The translations under genes and the position numbers were made by a program. From the NCBI GenBank assembly GCA_019454705.1, contig JACFNS010000092.1:1-8194 (forward strand): a stretch of 8,194 nt of DNA. Direction: 5' to 3'. This stretch comes from Taibaiella sp. GTDB lineage: Bacteria; Bacteroidota; Bacteroidia; Chitinophagales; Chitinophagaceae. The notes below the pieces were generated by a model. It was given only the letters and a program-made list of their open reading frames with translations. It was not told the DNA's origin and ran no database searches. Positions 1 through 5,867 of this stretch are shown piece by piece. Within the stretch, counting starts at the first letter, position 1, and each line of letters starts with the position of its first letter.

Positions 1-452
1 ATGTCATCAATACCGGTTTCCGCAAGCATAAGAAGTTTGGTAATGCCAGTTCTTCTTCAGCGGCAAAATGGCTCAACATTCATCGTTTTGAAGACAGGGA
101 TGAATGCATTAAAGTCTTGCGCGGCAGGTACGAAAAGTTATATGCCAGTTACCTGGGGGAGGGCTCCCGCTCGTTTTATGATGTTGATTTTACAGAATCG
201 ATGGCATTGGTATTTGGCAATGAAAGGGATGGCATCGGTGCGGAAATGCTGGCCGAGTGCGATGGCAGTTTTGTAATACCCCAGATGGGTATGATACGCT
301 CGCTGAATATATCTGTGGCATGTGCCATTACCCTGTACGAGGCTATGCGCCAGCGCAAGGATAAAGGGTACTATGACGGTAAGCCACGTTTAAGCCCATC
401 TGAATTGGAGATACTAGGTGCGAAGTGGCGAGCGAAAGTCAAAAAGCGGTAA
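1..452 (+). CDS. trmH: TrmH-type tRNA (guanosine-2'-O)-methyltransferase, 5'-truncated by window edge
   Basis: The reading frame starts at position 3 and is open to the left edge, giving 149 C-terminal residues; the start codon lies outside the window. Two signature blocks of the SPOUT/SpoU family are visible: LVFGNERDGIG (motif 2, S-adenosylmethionine site) and IPQMGMIRSLNISVACAITL (motif 3, the knot and dimer segment). Motif 1, with its catalytic arginine, would be upstream. The stretch after motif 3 (YEAMRQRKDKGYY) matches the C-terminal extension of TrmH, which methylates the ribose of G18 in tRNA D-loops. That extension favours TrmH over TrmL or the 23S rRNA enzyme RlmB, though substrate assignment within SpoU proteins is never certain from sequence. 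The gene is convergent with the next one and unrelated to the ribosomal operon. An ATG-started frame at 1-276 is a shadow of it. Confidence 0.85.
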   Translation, partial: VINTGFRKHKKFGNASSSSAAKWLNIHRFEDRDECIKVLRGRYEKLYASYLGEGSRSFYDVDFTESMALVFGNERDGIGAEMLAECDGSFVIPQMGMIRSLNISVACAITLYEAMRQRKDKGYYDGKPRLSPSELEILGAKWRAKVKKR

Positions 453-454
453 AG

Positions 455-531
455 CCCCTTTATGGATTGGGGGTCCTACACCATATTCCTCTTTACCTCG
501 TCCAGGATTTTCCCCCGACCCCCTAAAGGGG
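455..531. repeat. Interrupted inverted repeat between convergent genes, likely bidirectional terminator
   Basis: CCCCTTTA (455-462) pairs perfectly with TAAAGGGG (524-531), and GGGGGTC (469-475) with GACCCCC (517-523). This is a 15-bp stem with a 6-nt one-sided bulge (463-468) and a 41-nt loop. It begins 3 nt after the trmH stop and lies downstream of the minus-strand gene ending at 588, where a shared terminator is expected. Neither side has a long T-run, so intrinsic termination is inferred. Viewed another way, it is two copies of a GACCCCC-TAAAGGGG unit in opposite orientation, one carrying 6 extra bases. That is the look of a dispersed palindromic repeat. Confidence 0.6.
476..512 (-). pseudogene. 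C-terminal remnant of a paralogue of the 1352-2086 gene
   Basis: Read on the minus strand, this stretch ends with the codons for LDEVKRNMV and a TAG stop, the same ending as the protein encoded at 1352-2086. Aligned over 37 bases with 1352-1388 there are 7 mismatches. Four are synonymous third-position changes (GAC/GAT, GAG/GAA, GTA/GTG, AAG/AAA), and the other three lie in the two codons before the shared block. The first 15 bases (476-490) are identical. Similarity stops at about 512, where the right arm of the inverted repeat begins. The pattern suggests a second gene that diverged under protein-level selection and was then deleted down to its tail. A duplicated 3' end left by an insertion is the alternative. 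Confidence 0.6.
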
Positions 532-587
532 AGCACCCACCGCACTGGATCAAATTAAATAATGTCGGTTGACAAACGACGTGATAA

Positions 588-1331
588 TCAGAAGGGTAAT
601 TGTATATCTTTCTCTCTTGTGCAATAAATGGTGACATTCTTGGATGTCAATATCAAATGCTGGTCATTTAACTCAAAATCATACCAGCCTTCATACAGGT
701 CTTGGAAGGTATCTATACCGCTTACAAATATACTGTCCTTTTCTATATCCAGATGCCACCTTCCGTTAACGGCGAACGTGTTAAATCCCGGAAATTCTGC
801 ATAGCCCTCTATCCCTAAGCGGATTTTCTCAATGCAATTTTGACCGTTATTCAGAATCAATTTTACACCGGTAGAATAGGGGTGCAATTCTTTCCCCTGA
901 TGTGTAAATGAATTGATACACCAGTCCCTTTCGGTCAACATGTCTTTCGTAGCTGGTTGGTTTACATAGACCAAAGTGGATATTGCGGATAGTGCAAATG
1001 TTATCAACAGTATTAGGAAACGTAGGAATATGCTTTTTTTACCGAGAACGGGTAGGGTCCTCGTTAGATTGTCAAAATGTTTCCAAAATACGGGCAACTC
1101 GTACTCGTCATCGAAGGTGTAACCTATATCCTGAAGAATTTTTCTTGCTTTGGTAAAGTCGTTTTTTGAAACTTGCAATTTAATTCCGCCTATAGCTGCT
1201 TCCATGTGGGGAGCTATAGTAGAGGTATGTTCGTCCATCAAAAAGCAAGCAACACCCTCGTTTTCAAGTTTGCTTTTGAAAGGACCCGCCTGTAGATAAT
1301 TGGAAAACGTTGCAATAGTTACTAAGTCCAT
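588..1331 (-). CDS. DUF2007-domain protein with one transmembrane segment
   Basis: The protein has 247 residues from the ATG at 1331. A frame-open TTG four codons earlier is less likely. Residues 2-66 (start MDLVTIATFSNYLQAGPFKS, with a later GGIKLQV) look like the DUF2007 'putative signal transducing' domain, a small fold often fused to membrane segments. Residues 101-123 (IFLRFLILLITFALSAISTL and on) form one hydrophobic helix just after the positively charged GKKS, so the N-terminal domain is probably cytoplasmic. The last 120 residues are rich in alternating hydrophobic and aromatic positions and in short turns. They suggest a beta-barrel or lipocalin-like module on the far side of the membrane, which is inference only. 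There is no signal peptide or lipobox. The gene follows its upstream neighbour by 20 bp on the same strand, so the two are probably co-transcribed. Function unknown. Confidence 0.7.
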   Translation of the reverse strand: MDLVTIATFSNYLQAGPFKSKLENEGVACFLMDEHTSTIAPHMEAAIGGIKLQVSKNDFTKARKILQDIGYTFDDEYELPVFWKHFDNLTRTLPVLGKKSIFLRFLILLITFALSAISTLVYVNQPATKDMLTERDWCINSFTHQGKELHPYSTGVKLILNNGQNCIEKIRLGIEGYAEFPGFNTFAVNGRWHLDIEKDSIFVSGIDTFQDLYEGWYDFELNDQHLILTSKNVTIYCTREKDIQLPF

Positions 1332-1351
1332 ATGTATATGCAATGATAAAT

Positions 1352-2086
1352 CTACACCATATTCCTTTTCACTTCATCCAGGAAATCCCTGTGGTCGGCT
1401 GTAAAGGGCTTTTTGGTAACGATAATGCGGGTACCCCTGTAGCCGGCCGTAGCCTCTACATATTCGCCCTTATGGGTTTCAAATTTGATGCCTGAGGCCC
1501 TTAATACAGGCTCCGCCCAGTTGTGCAGGTTGGTTATCAGCACCACATTTTTGGGTTGCAGTATACTCAGCTCCTCTTTGAACAGGTGTGCAGAATTGAA
1601 CAGTTGCGCCTGGAATACCTCGTGGGGCAGGGTATCATCGTTTACAGGGGCTATTTTCAACAGGTTGCTATAACAGATAATGTGGTTCCAGTCATCCTCG
1701 GTACGCCCGTATCGCTCCATTACCAGTTTATAAGTGATGTTCCAGAAGAAACTGCGGTACAGGTTCTGCTTTATCCAGTACTTATTTACCCAATCAAGCG
1801 CGCAGCCGCGGGACACTATGGAGTATTCGTAGGCTTTTTTTACCAGGCTCTCGATAATCTTCTTGTCCTTAGTTAGTTTAAAAGGTGGTGTCCAGTCGTT
1901 AACATACTGGCCATAGACTATCAGTTCTCTCTTTTCCTGGTAATCTTTGCCCAGCATAGGGTAGAAGAGGCAGTACTTCTCTTTCGCAAGTGATTTATTT
2001 TCAGCTATTTCTATCGATTTTGCAAAATCGAGCAGGGTTTTTTCAAGCCCCAGGTTGTACAACGAAATATGTCCTGTCTTTGCCAT
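1352..2086 (-). CDS. Uncharacterised protein, possibly uracil-DNA-glycosylase-like fold
   Basis: A complete 244-residue protein begins at an ATG. I do not recognise it as a named gene. Several blocks are arranged as in uracil-DNA-glycosylase superfamily proteins. A hydrophobic strand runs into a GQ-containing loop (ELIVYGQYVNDW, 54-65), where glycosylases carry GQDPY or GEAPG. SNLLKIAP follows at 140-147. The helix-strand QPKNVVLITNLHNW (177-190) comes next, and a late strand GTRIIVTKKPF (218-228) stands where the HPS-type motif would be. The catalytic Asp and the late His are not in their usual positions, so activity on uracil in DNA is not supported; it may be a divergent or non-enzymatic member. 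There is no signal peptide or membrane segment. It is divergent from rpsJ, and its last codons are duplicated at 476-512. Confidence 0.65.
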   Translation of the reverse strand: MAKTGHISLYNLGLEKTLLDFAKSIEIAENKSLAKEKYCLFYPMLGKDYQEKRELIVYGQYVNDWTPPFKLTKDKKIIESLVKKAYEYSIVSRGCALDWVNKYWIKQNLYRSFFWNITYKLVMERYGRTEDDWNHIICYSNLLKIAPVNDDTLPHEVFQAQLFNSAHLFKEELSILQPKNVVLITNLHNWAEPVLRASGIKFETHKGEYVEATAGYRGTRIIVTKKPFTADHRDFLDEVKRNMV

Positions 2087-2098
2087 AATCCAAGCTGA

Positions 2099-2110
2099 AA
2101 AACCGGTTTT
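2099..2110. promoter_or_regulatory. 12-bp perfect palindrome upstream of the minus-strand gene
   Basis: AAAACCGGTTTT is a perfect 12-bp palindrome centred about 18 bp upstream of the start codon at 2086. Its place in the 5' leader would suit an operator for a dimeric regulator or an RNA hairpin. The outer A/T runs lower its significance and no second copy was seen nearby. Confidence 0.25.
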
Positions 2111-2147
2111 AATAATATTGCTAAGTTCCGTATTAGCAGCAGTTTTC

Positions 2148-2160
2148 GTGCCACAGGCAC
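2148..2160. repeat. Small perfect hairpin in divergent intergenic region
   Basis: GTGCC-ACA-GGCAC forms a 5-bp stem with a 3-nt loop. Past one mismatch on each side, TTT and AGA could extend it by three more pairs. It lies between the divergent starts, 37 bp upstream of the rpsJ -33 element. It could sit in the leader of the minus-strand operon or be one copy of a dispersed genomic repeat. Confidence 0.35.
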
Positions 2161-2197
2161 AAGAGTAATGAAAATTTAATTTTTCTGCTAAATTATT

Positions 2198-2228
2198 TTG
2201 CTGAATTAAAAACTTCCCATTACCTTTG
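2198..2228 (+). promoter_or_regulatory. Bacteroidota-type sigma-A promoter for the S10 operon
   Basis: A TTG at 2198-2200 (part of TTTTG) lies 20 nt upstream of TACCTTTG at 2221-2228. The latter matches the Bacteroidota -7 consensus TAnnTTTG exactly, and the spacing falls within the usual range. Transcription should start a few bases downstream, near 2232-2236, leaving a leader of about 35 nt before the rpsJ ATG. No other exact match to the consensus was seen in the divergent gap. Confidence 0.75.
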
Positions 2229-2254
2229 CAGTCCCAATTTTTTACGGGTTAGAA

Positions 2255-2269
2255 GTTATTTATAAGTAT
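2255..2269 (+). repeat. Start-proximal leader element, copy 1 (rpsJ)
   Basis: GTTATTTATAAGTAT runs into the rpsJ ATG. It matches GTTAATTCATAAGTAT at 8091-8106, just before rplX, with one inserted base and one substitution. Both copies follow a TACCTTTGCAG block. It may be a translation-initiation or regulatory element shared by the two leaders. Confidence 0.4.
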
Positions 2270-2573
2270 GTCACAGCGTATCAGAATAAAACTTAAGTCT
2301 TACGACCACAACCTGGTTGATAAGTCTGCTGAAAAAATAGTGAAAACTGTGCGCAACACAGGAGCAGTGGTTACAGGCCCTATTCCGTTGCCGACGCAGA
2401 AGAAGATCTTTACAGTATTGCGCTCGCCCCACGTGAACAAAAAAGCACGCGAGCAGTTCCAATTGTGCACGCACAAGCGCCTGTTGGACATCTATACTTC
2501 TTCTTCCCGTACAGTAGACGCTCTTTCGAAGCTTGACCTGCCCAGCGGTGTAGAAGTAGAGATAAAAGCATAA
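2268..2573 (+). CDS. rpsJ: 30S ribosomal protein S10
   Basis: The 101-residue protein matches the family length of about 100-105. It starts [20 protein letters not shown] and carries the conserved loop [20 protein letters not shown] (residues 37-56), which reaches into the 30S head; RLLDIY follows at 71-76. S10 binds the 3' domain of 16S rRNA in the head and, in bacteria with Nus factors, pairs with NusB in antitermination. It is the first gene of the operon, about 35 nt behind its promoter, and is separated from rplC by an unusually long, structured 89-nt spacer. The neighbour upstream is a divergent gene and not fusA, so the str cluster (rpsL-rpsG-fusA) is not joined to it here. No Shine-Dalgarno is present; the leader just before ATG is A/T-rich. 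Confidence 0.97.
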   Translation: MSQRIRIKLKSYDHNLVDKSAEKIVKTVRNTGAVVTGPIPLPTQKKIFTVLRSPHVNKKAREQFQLCTHKRLLDIYTSSSRTVDALSKLDLPSGVEVEIKA

Positions 2574-2606
2574 AAGAAACAGTTCTTTAATAAAATTGAA
2601 AAAACG

Positions 2607-2645
2607 CCAATCCCGGTCCACACAAAAGGCAAACCGGGCTCTTGG
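2607..2645 (+). promoter_or_regulatory. Stem-loop in rpsJ-rplC spacer
   Basis: CCCGGT (2612-2617) pairs with ACCGGG (2633-2638) around a 15-nt loop. CCAA (2607-2610) pairs with TTGG (2642-2645) beyond a 1 x 3 internal loop, giving 10 bp in total. The structure ends 17 nt before the rplC ATG. No T-run follows, so it does not look like an intrinsic terminator. A protein-binding site, translational control element or processing site is more likely. Confidence 0.5.
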
Positions 2646-2662
2646 TAAAATATATATCGACA

Positions 2663-3280
2663 ATGAAAGGTATAATTGGTAAAAAAATAGGCATGACCAG
2701 TGTGTTCGATGCTAATGGCAAGCAAGTAGCTTGTACCATCATCGAGGCCGGCCCTTGTGTGGTTACGCAGAAGAAGACTGTCGAATCAGACGGATATGAT
2801 GCGTTACAAATAGCCTACGGCGAGGCTAAAGAAAAAAATACGTCAAAAGCTCTCCTCAATCATTTTGCAAAAGCAAACACTGCCCCCAAAGCAGTAGTTA
2901 AAGAAATACGCAACTGTTCAATAGACAAACAAGTTGGTGAAGAAATTACCTGCGAGGTTTTCGCTGAAGGTGAGAAAGTAAGTGTTATCGGCACGTCAAA
3001 AGGTAAAGGTTTCCAGGGTGTTGTAAAACGCCACGGCTTTGCCGGTGTGGGTGAGGCTTCTCACGGTCAGCACGACCGTCAGCGTGCGCCGGGTTCTATC
3101 GGTGGTTCATCTTACCCCAGCCGCGTATTTAAAGGCATGCGCATGGCAGGCCGTATGGGTGGCGACCGTGTTAAGGTAAAAGCGCTGAAAGTAATGAAAG
3201 TGTTCCCTGAGCAGAACTATATATTAGTTACAGGTTCAGTTCCGGGCCACAATGGTTCAATTGTTTTAATTCAGAATTAA
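2663..3280 (+). CDS. rplC: 50S ribosomal protein L3
   Basis: The protein has 205 residues from the ATG at 2663, the usual family length; an upstream in-frame TTG at 2642 would add seven unconserved residues and lies inside the stem-loop. L3 binds 23S rRNA domain VI early in assembly, and its long finger reaches towards the peptidyl-transferase centre. The family signature is TSKGKGFQGVVKRHGF (111-126), followed by RAPGSIGGSSYPSRVFKG (141-158) and MAGRMGGDR (161-169). The position equivalent to E. coli Gln150, which PrmB methylates, is Ser150 in this alignment, a variant I recall as normal for Bacteroidota. rplD begins only 7 nt after the stop, so the two are probably translationally linked. 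Confidence 0.96.
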   Translation: MKGIIGKKIGMTSVFDANGKQVACTIIEAGPCVVTQKKTVESDGYDALQIAYGEAKEKNTSKALLNHFAKANTAPKAVVKEIRNCSIDKQVGEEITCEVFAEGEKVSVIGTSKGKGFQGVVKRHGFAGVGEASHGQHDRQRAPGSIGGSSYPSRVFKGMRMAGRMGGDRVKVKALKVMKVFPEQNYILVTGSVPGHNGSIVLIQN

Positions 3281-3287
3281 TATTGTC

Positions 3288-3932
3288 ATGCAAGTTGACG
3301 TTTTAAATACTAAAGGTGAGAAAACAGGCCGTACGGTAGAACTGCCTGATGAGATATTCGGTCTGGAGCAACCCAACGACCATGTAATATACCTGGCGGT
3401 AAAGCAATACCTGGCAGCACAGCGCCAGGGTACGCACAAGACCAAGACCCGTGCTGAAGTGCATGGTTCTTCTAAGAAGCTGCACCGTCAAAAAGGTACA
3501 GGTGGTTCGCGTAAGGGTAACATCCGCAACCCATTGTATAAAGGTGGTGGTACGGTGTTTGGCCCTCAGCCTCACGGCTACGATATCAAGCTGAACCGTA
3601 AGGTGAAAGACCTGGCTAAAATGTCTGCACTGACATACAAAGCTAAGGATGGCAAGATAGTAGTGGTTGAAGACCTGAAAATGGACGCTCCTAAAACAAA
3701 AGATTTCTCAGTAATACTGAGCAAGCTGAAAGGAGAAAACAGGAAGTCTCTGCTGGTGCTGCCCGAGGTGAACGAAACAGTGTACCTGAGCAGCCGCAAC
3801 ATACCTGCCAACAAAACAGCGGTATTGAGCGACATCAACACTTACGACCTGGTTAACGCCAACGTTTTGATATTCACTGAGTCGGCTGCAAAGCTGTTCG
3901 GCGAACTGGAAGAGGAAACAGCGGAAGCATAA
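3288..3932 (+). CDS. rplD: 50S ribosomal protein L4
   Basis: This is a 214-residue protein, slightly longer than E. coli L4 (201). The N-terminal part MQVDVLNTKGEKTGRTVELP leads to the basic extended loop at about residues 48-90 (THKTKTRAEVHGSSKKLHRQ, then KGTGGSRKGNIRNP and GPQPHGY). That loop lines the nascent-peptide exit tunnel beside L22 and is where macrolide-resistance mutations fall in other species. The globular C-terminal part ends acidic (GELEEETAEA). In E. coli, L4 also represses its own operon by binding the S10 leader. No E. coli-like leader is visible here, so any autoregulation would need another site, for example the rpsJ-rplC stem-loop. The spacer to rplW is 33 nt and A/T-rich. 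Confidence 0.96.
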   Translation: MQVDVLNTKGEKTGRTVELPDEIFGLEQPNDHVIYLAVKQYLAAQRQGTHKTKTRAEVHGSSKKLHRQKGTGGSRKGNIRNPLYKGGGTVFGPQPHGYDIKLNRKVKDLAKMSALTYKAKDGKIVVVEDLKMDAPKTKDFSVILSKLKGENRKSLLVLPEVNETVYLSSRNIPANKTAVLSDINTYDLVNANVLIFTESAAKLFGELEEETAEA

Positions 3933-3965
3933 ATTAATAATTTAAGAAACTGAAATCTATATAAA

Positions 3966-4262
3966 ATGAAACTTGCTGAAGTATTGGTAAGGCCGGTAAT
4001 TACCGAAAAGGTAAACAACCAGATAGAGCGCTCTGGCCGCTACACTTTTGAAGTGGACAAAAGGGCTAACAAGCTGGAAGTAAAGCAAGCGGTAGAAGAG
4101 TTTTACGGTGTGAAAGTGAATGAAGTGAACACTATCGTGGTGCCCGGTAAAAACAAAAGCCGTTTTACCAAAGCGGGATTATTAAAGGGTGTGAAACCAT
4201 CGTATAAAAAAGCAGTAGTAACGCTTGCTGAAGGTGATACTATAGATTTATTTTCAATCTAA
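3966..4262 (+). CDS. rplW: 50S ribosomal protein L23
   Basis: This 98-residue protein has the family's usual length and opens with the hallmark RPVITEK (residues 9-15). KQAVEEFYGVKVNEVNT follows at about 39-55, then the basic extension PGKNKSRFTKAG and the signature YKKAVVTLAEGD near the C-terminus. L23 binds domain III of 23S rRNA at the tunnel exit and is the docking point for trigger factor and signal recognition particle. An acidic surface residue used by trigger factor in E. coli (Glu18) may correspond to the Glu in NNQIERSG, by position only. It lies 33 nt after rplD and 20 nt before rplB. No frame disruption or unusual composition was seen. Confidence 0.96.
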   Translation: MKLAEVLVRPVITEKVNNQIERSGRYTFEVDKRANKLEVKQAVEEFYGVKVNEVNTIVVPGKNKSRFTKAGLLKGVKPSYKKAVVTLAEGDTIDLFSI

Positions 4263-4282
4263 GCAGTTAAAGAACAAGAGAA

Positions 4283-5113
4283 ATGGCATTACGTAAATAT
4301 AAACCGATAACAGCCGGCACACGCTGGAGAATAGGTAACGCTTACGCCGAGGTGACAACCAATGAACCTGAAAAGAGCCTGTTGGACGTAGCTAAGAAAA
4401 CAGGTGGCCGTAACTCGCAGGGCCGTCGTGCAATGCGCTATATCGGTGGTGGTAACAAGACTAAGTACCGTATCATAGACTTCAAGCGCAACAAGGCTAA
4501 CATACCTGCTACGGTTAAAACAATTGAGTACGATCCTAACCGTACGGCATTTATAGCCCTGCTGTCTTATGCTGATGGTGAGAAACGTTACATCATCGCT
4601 CCACAGGGCCTGGAAGTAGGCGCAACTGTAATAAGCGGCGAAAGCGTTGCTCCTGAAGTAGGTAACTCTCTGCTGCTGAAGAACATGCCACTGGGTACCG
4701 TGGTACACAATATAGAATTGCAACCCGGCAAGGGTGCTGCAATAGCCCGCTCAGCAGGTACGTACGCCCAGCTGAACGCTAAAGAAGAAAAATACTGCGT
4801 GCTGAAAATGCCAAGTGGCGAGCTGCGCAAAGTATTGGCTACATGTATGGCTACAGTAGGTACAGTATCCAACAGCGACCACGCCCTGCAGAGCATGGGT
4901 AAAGCAGGCCGCAACCGTTGGAAAGGTATCCGCCCCCGTACACGTGGTGTTGCGATGAACCCCGTTGATCACCCTATGGGTGGTGGTGAAGGCCGTTCTT
5001 CAGGTGGACACCCACGCAGCCGCAATGGTAAATACGCTAAAGGCGAGAAGACACGTAAACAAAAAGCGTCAGATAAACTGATTATCCAGCGCAAAAACGG
5101 TAAAAAATTATAA
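4283..5113 (+). CDS. rplB: 50S ribosomal protein L2
   Basis: The 276-residue protein matches the family length (273 in E. coli). The N-terminal half has the OB-like RNA-binding region with [17 protein letters not shown], and the middle an SH3-like domain. Near the C-terminus is the universal block [20 protein letters not shown]. Its His230 aligns with E. coli His229, implicated in peptidyl-transferase function and subunit association. The residue after DHP is Met where E. coli has His, which I recall as usual in Bacteroidota. L2 bridges the 16S and 23S rRNAs and is needed for 70S formation. The C-terminal tail is strongly basic (ends QRKNGKKL). The gene sits 20 nt after rplW and 21 nt before rpsS. 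Confidence 0.97.
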   Translation: MALRKYKPITAGTRWRIGNAYAEVTTNEPEKSLLDVAKKTGGRNSQGRRAMRYIGGGNKTKYRIIDFKRNKANIPATVKTIEYDPNRTAFIALLSYADGEKRYIIAPQGLEVGATVISGESVAPEVGNSLLLKNMPLGTVVHNIELQPGKGAAIARSAGTYAQLNAKEEKYCVLKMPSGELRKVLATCMATVGTVSNSDHALQSMGKAGRNRWKGIRPRTRGVAMNPVDHPMGGGEGRSSGGHPRSRNGKYAKGEKTRKQKASDKLIIQRKNGKKL

Positions 5114-5134
5114 TACTTAAAGTAATAGCATAAT

Positions 5135-5401
5135 ATGGCTCGTTCGATAAAAAAGGGACCTTATGTAGAAGCTAAGCTGGAGCGCAAAGTTCTTGCTGTA
5201 AATGAAGGTAGCACCAAGAAAGGCGTAATCAAAACATGGAGCCGCCGTTCTACCATCACGCCCGACTTTGTAGGCCACACATTTGCAGTGCATAACGGTA
5301 ACAAATTTATACCTGTATACGTAACAGAATACATGGTAGGCCATAAACTGGGTGAGTTTGCGCCGACGCGTAACTTCAAAGGCCATAGTGGTAGTAAATA
5401 A
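5135..5401 (+). CDS. rpsS: 30S ribosomal protein S19
   Basis: This is an 88-residue protein of normal length (92 in E. coli). It opens with [15 protein letters not shown] and carries [20 protein letters not shown], then [20 protein letters not shown], the S19 signature. It ends in [14 protein letters not shown], the basic tail that reaches towards the decoding centre and A-site tRNA. S19 pairs with S13 in the 30S head and contacts the 50S through intersubunit bridges. The ATG at 5135 is 21 nt after rplB. Downstream is the second longest spacer of the operon (59 nt), with a GC-rich core before rplV. Confidence 0.97.
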   Translation: MARSIKKGPYVEAKLERKVLAVNEGSTKKGVIKTWSRRSTITPDFVGHTFAVHNGNKFIPVYVTEYMVGHKLGEFAPTRNFKGHSGSK

Positions 5402-5460
5402 TTAACATAATAAACATTTGGTACCGTCTTCTGGCGGGCCGCTTAAATAGAAAAGAAACA

Positions 5461-5844
5461 ATGGAAGCTGTAGCTCGTTTACGGAACTATCCTACATCGC
5501 CCCGCAAAATGCGTTTGCTGGCAGACCTGGTGCGCGGCATGGATGTAGAAAAAGCTATCAATACTTTAAAGTTCAGCCCTAAGCACAACTCTGTGGCGCT
5601 GGAAAAGCTGTTGCTGAGTGCAGTGGCCAACTGGGGCAACAAGAACGAAGGTGTGGATGTAGCTGACGCAAACTTGTATGTAAAAACTATTATGGTTGAT
5701 GGCGCCCGCGTTATCAAGCGTATGCAACCCGCCCCACAGGGCCGTGCATACCGTTTGCGCAAGCGTAGCAACCACGTAACTATTGTAGTAGACAGCCGCA
5801 ATGCAGTAACAGCTACTGTAGCCGGTAATAAAGAAAACGAATAA
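5461..5844 (+). CDS. rplV: 50S ribosomal protein L22
   Basis: The protein has 127 residues against about 110 in E. coli; the extra length is mainly at the acidic C-terminus (VAGNKENE). The start MEAVARLRNYPTSPRKMRLL is conserved in place, with ADLVRG after it. The long beta-hairpin that lines the exit tunnel opposite L4 lies at about residues 80-105 (KRMQPAPQGRAYRLRKRSNH), followed by VTIVV. The frame stays open upstream of the ATG through the spacer, but those codons are not L22-like and carry no good start, so ATG 5461 is preferred. L22 contacts all six domains of 23S rRNA. It is 23 nt upstream of rpsC. Confidence 0.95.
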   Translation: MEAVARLRNYPTSPRKMRLLADLVRGMDVEKAINTLKFSPKHNSVALEKLLLSAVANWGNKNEGVDVADANLYVKTIMVDGARVIKRMQPAPQGRAYRLRKRSNHVTIVVDSRNAVTATVAGNKENE

Positions 5845-5867
5845 TTCAACTTAATAATAACTAAGGA

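Noticed and set aside
1332..1343. TTG start adding four residues (MHIH) to the DUF2007 protein
   Set aside because: ATG at 1331 is the standard start and directly precedes the conserved LVTIATF strand; the TTG adds nothing conserved.
476..1389. Direct repeats as att sites of an integrated mobile element
   Set aside because: The repeats differ at 7 of 37 bases, mostly synonymous changes, and the interval holds only one gene and no integrase or transposase.
2160..2167. Minus-strand TACTCTTG as a -7 box for the 2086 gene
   Set aside because: It has one mismatch to TAnnTTTG and no TTG at the -33 distance on that strand, so it is too weak to call.
2642..2662. Upstream TTG start for rplC
   Set aside because: It lies in the 3' side of the stem-loop and adds seven residues absent from L3; MKGIIGKKIGM is the family start.
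2271..2663. 130-codon open frame on the minus strand over rpsJ and the following spacer
   Set aside because: It is antisense to rpsJ, shows no protein-like composition or family motif, and is explained by codon bias of the gene on the other strand.
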